Notes under the pieces: model-generated
Databases searched by the model: none
What the model saw: the letters and a program-made list of their open reading frames with translations, nothing else
What the model was told of the DNA's origin: nothing
Position numbers and translations under genes: made by a program
Shown: piece by piece, positions 54,919 through 64,000 of the stretch
Layout: the number at the start of each line of letters is the position of its first letter
How positions within the stretch are numbered: position 1 is the stretch's first letter
Assembly: GCA_001692895.1 (NCBI GenBank)
Contig: KV748203.1
Span: forward strand, 464,330-528,329
Length of the DNA: 64,000 nt
Reading direction: 5' to 3'
Source of the DNA: Cenococcum geophilum 1.58
Taxonomy: Eukaryota; Ascomycota; Dothideomycetes; Gloniales; Gloniaceae

Positions 54919-57900
54919 TTATATTACCCCCCCCCTTCTTACAGTTAGCCCCCGATCGCCATTACCTTGCAATAGGGAGATTATAAGGGTTTATCCCGGA
55001 AGAGGTTCGGAGAGATATTGGAGAGGTATTGGCATGCCGCTATATATTATCTATCTATCTAACCTCTGCTTTAAACTCCTAAAAAACCTTAATAAGGGAA
55101 AAACGTAACTGGAGAAAAGACGCAAGGATTATTAGGAAACCTATTAGAAGTCTACTAGAAGCATGCCGGTGACTACCTAGGCTAACATAGGGATTTTTAT
55201 ATAACTCTACTTCTAAGCCTTTATGCCAGTCTATAATTAATTACGAGTGTTATAAGCAATTTAGTGTTCCAATATAGTTCTGTAAAACCTTTTAGTATAG
55301 GATTTAACATATAAAGCCTTAGCTTGCCGTTGTCTTTAACTGCTAAGATATAGTCTATAATTCTTTCTTATAATCCTTTTCTTATAATTCTCTGCGTTAC
55401 TAACACATTACTCCCATATTTACCCTTAGGCTATTAGATGCGGTTAAGGTATTAATTAGTTAGTTAAAGAGACTTATCTCTTAAGATTTAGTATATGTGG
55501 TTTTAAATCTGGTGGTCCTATACCGTATATTTAGCGTAGCTCTACTGCTTAGCAAACAGGGACATTTCGCAATGGCAATTATAGCTATTATACAATTGTT
55601 AAGAACGTCTATAATGTTATTCTTTAATACTATAGTATCGTTTTAGGTCTAATTTAACCTATATACGTCTTTAATTTAACGTCTTAATTACCTTCCCCTG
55701 GCCGCGTAGTTAGTTTTTATAAAAAAGTAATAGTCAAATAACTTATACGCGTGTTTCCTTCCTTTTAAATAGCGCTATTATAACGGAGTTATATCGGCAA
55801 GGTTGCGGCTATTTACTAGAAGGGTATTAGATGGTAAAGTATAAGGATACCTTTGCTTATTAAGCAGCTCCTTTTCCTTAACACCTCACTTTCCCATTAT
55901 TAACCTTCGTCTAATTTTAGACGTATCTTCAATATATTATTAAGATTTTCTTCTTTTCCATTAATAATTTAATATACCTCTTTATTTTCTTACTAACTGC
56001 TCTTCTAAGCAGATTCCACAGCGTATCCTAGCCCTACCTTTATACATAAAACCCCAACCTCCACTAACTCGTAACTGGTGCTAGTCTTACCTAAATAATT
56101 TTACCTATACGTCTTTAAAAGACCAGAAATCTAATAATAGGATTCTAGAGGCTTATAATAAGACGCACTACATTAGATCCAATACCTTTAGTCCTTATAA
56201 TCGATACATGCGTATTAAGAGCGGTAGTTATATTAAGGTAAGCTTTTCTATTCTTAATAGATTTCCATTACTAACTTTAAGCTTTAATAGCCTAGGCCTA
56301 AGTAGCGACGTTCCTTTAATATCCTTAACTACTATATCGCCCGGGCTCTCTCTTATTCTAGTATAAATGCTAAACAACTTAGCTAAATTCGAGACTATGC
56401 CACGGCCATCTACACTGCCTATAATTCCCAGTAAGCCAGCTAGTAACGCCTAATGCGAGAGTAAGGTTAGTATACTAAGGATAGGGTAAGGGATGGGGGT
56501 AATAAGAAGAAGGTTGCTGTCTACTATAGGAAGGAGTTTGCGCATGCGCGTTAAGTTTTAAAAGAGCATAATATAATACGTTATTAGGTAAGTTACCCTT
56601 CGGATACCTACCGGATAGGTAACTAACAGTTGCCGTAGTAAGGTCTTGGTGGTTCTGGACTATACTAGCCAGCTAACGTCTCTGTTTATTCTAGGCTTAA
56701 GCGTATCTTTATTAACTATAAGCTTACGCCGCAAGAGCTTCGTTAGTATTGGTTTGGACCTAATATTAGTGTTAAGCGTTTAAGAGTCTTTACTCCAGCT
56801 ACACCTCATTATCCTACCCCTGTTTTCATGCCTACTTATACGCCTACTAAGGTATCTGGATCCTATTCTCATCAGCCATTACTTAGTAGCCTAATAGATA
56901 CTAATCCTACTCCTAATAATAAGGCGTAGTGGCTTTTTAGATTAGGTATTTATGGTTTAGACTTTTAGGATTCGTTCTTGTACATAGTAGTAATTAAGGA
57001 CCTTAATTAGGTGCTTAGGAAGGCCTTATAAGGCTTTTAGAAAGGGCTTAGAAGCCCTAGAAACAATATTCCTAGTATAAATTAATAAATAGGAATATAA
57101 TTCTAGCAAAATACCCTATTAACTCTATGCTATATATATAAAAAGGCTAAGGACCTGTCTTGCCTTAGGCCGTAGCCCTATCCCTATAGTTTCCAGAGCC
57201 TATTTATTCCATATCCGATTTAACCTATTTACTCTTTTTATAAGCTTTCTTCATAGGTCGCAATAACACTATAGTATTAGAGCGCTTTCTGCGACTTATA
57301 GATTATAGACCTTGGTCCTAATATTCTTTTAGAATATCTTTACAATAATTAAGGTAATCCTCTAGTTTTTATATAGAGTCCTTAGCGGGCTAGCCTAGCT
57401 ATTTAACTTCAAATTAAAGCTTGTTCTTAATAGACTTATAGCGTAGTATAGCTTTAACCTTATACCGCTCGCCTACTACTTTAGGGTGTTTAATTGGACC
57501 TAGACGGAAGTTTTTTTCTAGCGGTAGTCTATACTATAGCTCTAGTAGGTTTATATAAAACACTAGATACACACGGGCTATAGATAGGGGTAGCTAGAGA
57601 CAATAGGCTAGCTTACTAATTCATTCCTTAACTTAAAAGGGACCTAGGTATCTTATATCAAGTTTCTTTAATAGTCGACGGGTTTTAATATTTGTTAAAC
57701 GTAATAGAACCTCATCGCCTACTCTAAAATGCTTGTCTTAGTGCTTATAGTTATACTAAAGTCTCTGCTGCTTTTAGGCATCTTATAGGCTCTACTTTAC
57801 ATACTTTTATTACTCCTCCCATTTCTAAAGGTATCCCCATACTCTTTAGTAGATGTCCTTAGACTTCCCGGTAGGATCCTATAACTAATTATGCGGCCTT

Positions 57901-60900
57901 AGCTAGTAATCATTAGGTATACTATTAAACCTAAATAGTCGAACGCTATAGGTAATCTGGATTAGTGCATACTTATACAATATATATTACTTTAAATTGT
58001 AAGCGTACTCCGCGTACAGAAGTAGCTCGTATTAATTATCTTACTAGTAGTTTAAATATATCTATAGGTAAGACTCCAGTTCCTAGTTCTAGCGTTCCGT
58101 TTGCCCATCCGTCTATAGGTAAAAAGCTATACTATACTAGTGGTCTATCTTTAAATAGAAGCATAGATCCGACTAGTACTAACTTATAAAGACGCTGCCC
58201 CTATTAGTAATAATAGAGTGCGGCTAATCTACTTTAAGAAAGCATTTCTCCTTAATTAGGTTAGCGAGCTCTTATATATTAATCGTCTTATTAACGGGAA
58301 GGTATTAGACGTACTTTAAAAACCTATTAATAAGTATAAAGACCGAATCGTATATTTATCCTTAGCCATCTTTAGATAGCGGGAGATTTATAATAAAGTC
58401 TATAGCGTAATATTGTTATAGCTTACTAGCGGGGGGAACTAATTTAAGTAGACCCCATAGCTTATGCCTATAGATCTTATATACTTAATACTTCTTACAA
58501 TGGCTAATATACTCCTTTACTTCCTAATTAAGCCTTAGCCAATAGTATTTACGCTAAAGTAATTCCACTATTTTTACTTAACCATAGTAGCCGCCCAGAG
58601 GATTATCGTAATTCTTTATAAGAATCTTCTATTGTAGATTTGCTTCTTATAGCACCCAAACCTTACCACCTCTATATAGTAGGCCTATCGGGTCCAGTTC
58701 CTAATAGTGGCGCCTAGCAGCTTCCTTTCCATTACATTTCCGGTCTACTTCCGTATTAAAAATGGTATAGAAAGCGTCCCTCCGTTATACCTTACGGATA
58801 AAATCCGTTAACCCTTCGGATGGTTCCTGGGTAAAAGCTATTTCGTCCCATACTGCTCTAAGTATAAGACTAGATAGTACTATAGATCTTACAACTCTTT
58901 AATACGCGTACGTTAGGAAAACCGCTATAAGGTTAAAGTCCTTTAGTTATTATAGGGCTCCAAGTTCCGATTGCTCTATAGCTTTGCTATTTATTTAAGG
59001 GGATAGCTTAGCAATTAGAGATAGTATATTATTAGGTTCTAAGAATGTATTAGGGACGTCCTGTCTAGGTATATTCGGACCCTTATTAGTAACGGACCGG
59101 GTACTAACCAGAACGTTAGTAGAAACCAATAGGGCTTATACCGCCTAAAACTCGGTATATAGAGCTATAGGTACTTAAGCATCCTACACCTAGAGCTTGT
59201 TCTGTAATATAGGGAGTAAAATATCTATTATCTGTTTTCCTTCTCCCGTTTTAAAGCCTTTAGTATAGTCTGGCCGTCGTGACAGTCTATTAGTAGGGTT
59301 ATTTTCCCCTAGCTTATATTTAATCTTAAAATTAAATCGCGCAAGCTCCTCTGCCTATCTGGCTTATTAAGGTATAAGCTCCTTTATAGTTATAAAGTAG
59401 CGTAAATTATAGTAATCTGAGAGTATATAAGTGGTATAGCTCGCGTACTTAAGGTAGTGTCGCCACTGTTTAAAGCAGTCGACTATAGCCAGTAGTTCCT
59501 TATTGTGGGTATAATACCTAACTTTAGGTCCCTAGAATTTTCTACTATAAAATGCTATTAGTCTTTAATGGAGCTAGGTAGCGTTTGGATGCCTATTAGG
59601 TTGTAATAGGATACTAATAAAAGCAAAATTCGATACATTAGTAATTATTATTAATGGCTAATCTAGGTTAAAATGCCGTAGTAATAGAGCTTCTATAAAC
59701 TTTATGCGAAGTTCCCAGAAGGCCTTTTAAACCTTTTTGGGCCATAACCATGGCTTATACTATTTAGTTGGTCCCTTTTTAGTTTTCTTCCTTACCGCCT
59801 TTAAGCTTTTTGCTCCTTAGGTTAGGTCTTAGAAAACTTCCGCAATATAGTCGGATAGGTATTAGGCAACGTCTAAGTAGTTATAGATAAAGCGCCTATA
59901 GAAATTGGCAAAGCCTAGGAATACTTAAACATCCCAGTAGCTCTTTAGCTCCGGCCACTCCTAGATCATCTACACCTGTACTAGGTCCATAACTATACCT
60001 ATAGGCGTTATAATATAACCCAGGAACTCAACCTACTTAGTATTAAAGATGTACTTTAACGCCTTAGTATAGAGGCCTTAATTATCTAAACGTTCTAGCA
60101 CTTCGCGGACGTGTTATTTATATTAATCCTTATCTTCTAAGTAAATCAAGATGTTATCTAAATAGATAACGTATATACGGTTAACTAGTCCCCCTAAGGC
60201 TCTATAAATATACAATTGGAATATTATAGGCGTATTAGCTAGCCCAAAAGGCATCACCAGATACTTAAAGTGGCCGTATTAGGTTTTAAAAGCGGTCTTT
60301 TACTCATCCCCTTCTTTAATATAGAGCCTATAGTAGGCGTCTTATAGATCTAGCTTCGTAAAGATCTTCGCCCTAAATAGTTAATTTAGCATTTTACTAA
60401 TCAGTAGTAGTGGGTAATGGTTCTTAATTATAATCTTATTAAGACCGCGATAGTTTATATATAGCCTTATAGTTCCATCTAGTTTTAAAATAAAGAGGAT
60501 TAGTACGCCTAACGGCGACTTACTAGGCCAGATCTACCCCTTTTCTAGTAACCTATTAAGGTACTTCTATAGGATCTTAAGCTCTTTACGCAAGAGGTTA
60601 TAGATAAAAAGGTTTAGTAGTTATTTACCTTCTTCTAGATTAATTACATAATCGTACTCCAAGTTCTATAGTAGGACTTTTACTTTCCTACCCAAAAATA
60701 CCCTTAGTAAGTCCCTTAGGCCTACTAGGATATTTAACAAATCAGGGTCGCGTTTATCCTCCGCGTTATTGTCAGGTAGGTCCTAGAGCTCCCTTAGGAT
60801 GCTCATAGGCAGCGTTATACGATATAGTAGTTACTTATATATAGTTGCCACCGTATATTAAACCATTTTATATAGTAGCTAGTAGAGGGTAAGGAACTCC

Positions 60901-63417
60901 TTAACGCAGCATTTAAAGTGCCGTAGTATGCTCTCTATATATTACTTAAGCTAGAGTAATCCATGGCGGTTAAAGTATCTTATAAGATCCTTAAGATCGC
61001 CGCCTTCCTACAATGTCTCTATAACCTATCCGGCAGTTCCCTATAGGGTCTCCATTATAGAGGGGTTATCACCTATACTAAACTCTATACCTATCTTATT
61101 ACCAAACAGGAGTTAGATCTAATACTCCTTTAGGTATAAAGCATACACTATTTTACCTAGGGCTATATTCTCTAGAATATCCTTTAGGCTTATTAGTAAT
61201 ATACACCCTTCCAAATCTTTATTATTCCACTATTTAAAGGCTCCAGTCTTAAAGCGTATCTTAGGATCTACTTCCGCTAGCCAAGGGTATCTAAGGATAA
61301 AGTCGTAACCTACGAAGTCAGCCGCCTAGAAGGGTTGCGGGCCAACCACCTTAGTGCAGTTATATATGTCGGCTACTAATACTATAAGCTTATGGGCACT
61401 ATATAGTTTAATCTAATACTTATCTAGGAAGCCTATAATAGGTTTCCGCCACCTTTATAATAGGATAAGTTTATACTCTTTTACTAAATTATATCATATA
61501 AGATTAATTTCGGCGCCACTATTATATAGTGCTTAGAACTGTTATACCTTACTTATAGGGAGTATTATTTCTAGCTTAATAGTAATACGGAGAGTCTTTC
61601 CTTCTATATCTTACCCTAATTACAGCTAGGAGAGGTCCGCGACTAGGGCTTTTCTTTTTTTAGATTATTAGTACGGTTGTCGCCCTATTTGTTTTTCCAA
61701 TAAAATCTACCTCTAGAGTTTTCTCTTAACTTCTTAGAGTATTCCTATAAAGGTGCCAGACGGGTATTAAGTTGGCCCTAGAAGTCTTTCCCATTATTTA
61801 AGGTTCCTAACTTTAACCCTTCTAAAGTTCTCTTTAAGAACGGCTTCTTTAAAGGTTAGGTCTGCCCTATATTACTACTAAAGTGCCCACGCTTCTAGTA
61901 ACCCCCCAGCTTCCTACTAAAAGAGGTCTAGTTCCTTACCATATCCTTAGCGTTTAGAACCGCTTATTTAAAATCCGTATATACGGTAATCCGCGGTAGG
62001 GCTCCTACACGCTTTATTTCGTCACGAATTACTAGCTTAATTCTAGCCTAGATAAATCCGATCTTCTCCTTCTTATAAACACTACCGTCCTTATTTTTAA
62101 AGGGCTCTAAATCCATCTATTAAGTATAAGTTTTTACAAAGTTTATAAACTAGCAGAAGTCTTAACGGTCCAGCTACATACCATTCCAGAATTATTCTGT
62201 ATTATCGTATTATACAACATATAAATCTTAGGTCTAACCCTTTAGAAAGGTCTATAGCTATAGCCATATTATAATTTACTCTTTATTAAGTTAATTAAGC
62301 GCGATCTAGTTTAGCAATTAGTCTTTAATCTTACTAATAATCCAGCATATACGCTCTTTAGTATTATCTCATATCATCAGCATCTTAAAGAAGTTATCTA
62401 CCTCGCGAACCCAATCATCCAGCTATTAGGCGTTGGGTCTATAACGAAGTTCTAGACTATTAAAGGCCTTAGCCAGTTAATCTATATCCTTTTTCCATTC
62501 ATTACATAAATGCCTCTCTAAGTCTTCCACACCTCCTCAGGTAGGTACTAAGTAGCCCTTAGGAAGCCCTTAGCCTTAACCAGGTTATAAAAGAATTTAT
62601 CTAGCTTAGATTAGACCCTACCAGATCTAGATTTACCCTTAGAGGGTTCTAATATATTTATTAATAGCTTCCTCCCGCATAGCTTTTAAGAGCCTTATAA
62701 CAGCTTCCCAATATCTATCTTAAAGGAGATCGGTATAGGGCTCTTAACCTTCTAAACTCGGGCCTAAAGAGGCTCCTACTATAGAGGTAGTATTAGTACT
62801 AGTAGCTAGTATAGGCTTCCCAACAGGGCTCGGGTTTTAAGTTAGTAATTAGCTTAAATTACCTAAAGGGGTAGGCCCGCTTGGCTTGTAAGCAGTCTAT
62901 ACACCACTACTATACCAATTATAGGCTAGTGGTCTTCCGGGAGGGTTCCGGTTGGTTCCCTAGTTATATATATTAGTATATTCCTCTAGCATTTCTAGCT
63001 TAGGGGAAGATCTTAAAGTTGCCTCTAGCGCTTAATCTTTTAATTAGCCTAGGTGGGGCTAAAGGGGTTCTGGCTACTTTCTAGTAGTGTTACAACCGTT
63101 ATAAAGGGTATTTATATTTTCCTTAACGTTGCCGGTGACTATAGGTATGCGAGAGTCTTTAAGCTTCTAGAGCATCTAGGTATTAGGGCTTATTCAACCG
63201 TCTTACCTAGAGGGTTATATTATCGTAATCTCTCGCTATCAGAGGGACCTTCTTGCCTTTACGCGACGGCTTTCTATAAGGTATCCGTGGCGATTCCGTT
63301 TAGGTTGTCGCGAGATTTTAAGGGAGAATAGTGGTTGTAAATAAATAATATAAACAAACAATCTAGTTTTTAAAGCCGACTACCCTTCCAAAAAAGAGTA
63401 GGAAGGATTTAAATATA

Positions 63418-63623
63418 AAGGGATCTTATAGATAGGGGGCTATAAGGACACGATTAGAACAAGATAGATTGGTAAGAGAGATAAATCCTTAAGGAGGTAA
63501 GGCCTTTAGGATTATAGAGACTATATACTACGGGCACGTGCCTTTAGCACGTGACCGGCGACTATCCGAGGGGCGTCCGGGGGTTATCCTAAGGGCAACC
63601 CAAGGTGTCCGCAATAATATCCC
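63418..63623 (-). repeat. 5' LTR of the minus-strand gypsy element
   Basis: 206 bases, partner of 54713-54918. Differences are mainly transitions. Confidence 0.92.
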
Positions 63624-64000
63624 TTATACCCCCTTTACTAGCAGTCTATTGCTAAATTATAGGCTATAAAGTAGTACCTTATTAATAACCTAAATAAGGG
63701 CTTTATTGAGCCTAGCTAAGCCCCTTTTACCTCGCCTATTCTCTTTATTAAAAAGCTAAATAGAGGACTCCGCTTTTATATTAACTACTATAAGCTAAAT
63801 AATATAACCTATAAGGACCGCTATCCGCTACCCCTACTTAATAAGACTCTAGCCTATATAAGTAGAGCTAAGATCTTACTAAGCTTAATATCCGCTAGGC
63901 CTTTTACTAAATTAGGATATACCTTAGGTCTAAGGATTTTATTATATTTTAGAACTATTACGGAACGTATAAATATAAGGTACTTCCTTTTAGACTAACC

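Larger units (their letters stand above)
54713..63623 (-). mobile_element. Third gypsy chromovirus fossil, minus orientation, 8.9 kb
   Basis: LTRs of 206 bases (54713-54918, 63418-63623). The candidate target duplication is CTATA on the left and TTATA on the right, a C/T difference. On the minus strand, in order: gag (about 62.8-62.0 kb), protease area (about 61.5-61.2 kb), reverse transcriptase with a YLDN-type active-site block (about 60.7-59.9 kb), RNase H (about 59.6-59.3 kb), integrase (about 58.8-57.7 kb) and a chromodomain (about 57.5-57.3 kb). A polypurine run (AAGAAGGGGGGGGG on the minus strand) adjoins the 54918 edge, confirming orientation. About 2.2 kb beyond the chromodomain is unexplained and longer than usual. 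Dozens of RIP breaks. Confidence 0.88.
52172..64000 (+). mobile_element. Second gypsy element (plus strand), split and cut by the window edge
   Basis: Gag-like remnants with a capsid-type GTNPIFNN block run from about 52.4 to 53.6 kb, then protease-like and linker sequence. Reverse transcriptase begins about 54.6 kb and resumes right of the insertion at 63629, with FTKL-, KDFI- and KVLPF-like blocks to the window end. The left LTR is not identified; it may lie left of the copia insertion or be lost. The element is heavily RIP-broken. It is interrupted at 54713-63623. Confidence 0.75.

Noticed and set aside
54809-55108. 99-codon plus-strand open frame
   Set aside because: It starts inside an LTR of the minus-strand gypsy element and runs into its polypurine edge; chance in GC-richer LTR sequence.
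63053-63331. 92-codon plus-strand open frame
   Set aside because: It is antisense to the leader of the minus-strand gypsy element and matches no family.

Overview
The window reads as a scaffold from a filamentous ascomycete (Pezizomycotina). The genes carry many short introns (47-130 bases, GTAAGT-like donors, CTGAC/CTAAC branch sites) and encode typical fungal proteins: a heterotrimeric G-protein beta subunit, a phosducin-like protein, a DUF4211 nuclear protein and a PD-(D/E)XK-like protein. The second half is AT-rich, TpA-rich DNA of the kind left by repeat-induced point mutation (RIP). I cannot fix the class; Leotiomycetes or a relative is a guess.

Region 1 (1-31.6 kb) is gene-bearing and of balanced composition. 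In order it holds a 79-aa single-span membrane protein (+); phosducin-like protein (-); G beta (-); an adenosine-deaminase-like N6-methyl-AMP deaminase (+); a PD-(D/E)XK-like protein (-); a degenerate inverted-repeat element; a DUF4211 protein (+); an unrecognised gene (-); ribosomal protein S29 (+); DNA polymerase alpha subunit B (-); a Sec14/CRAL-TRIO protein (+); Rab7/Ypt7 (+); a second copy of the inverted-repeat element; an SLC35F-like transporter with a 6-base micro-exon (+); tRNA pseudouridine-55 synthase (-); two abutting MITE-like elements; and a secreted guanyl-specific ribonuclease (-). Phosducin and G beta are near neighbours on the same strand and act in the same signalling pathway. 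POL12 and the Sec14 gene share a 280-bp divergent promoter with ACGCG motifs.

Region 2 (31.6-64 kb) has no intact host gene. It starts at a TA-flanked inverted-repeat element and then becomes a nest of RIP-degraded LTR retrotransposons. A Ty1/copia element (34.3-52.2 kb) contains two independent insertions: a 5.5-kb LTR element, itself split by a 2.1-kb copia derivative, and a complete-length Ty3/gypsy chromovirus (42.6-49.5 kb). To the right lies another gypsy element, cut off by the window end and split by an 8.9-kb gypsy element in the opposite orientation. Matching LTR pairs fix each boundary; four have a perfect 5-bp target duplication and one an imperfect one. All of these are fossils.

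The most interesting points are the layered nest with its reconstructable insertion order, a plus-strand coding-like stretch inside the antisense gypsy element, hairpins shared between unrelated elements, a short module recurring across both halves of the window, and the micro-exon.
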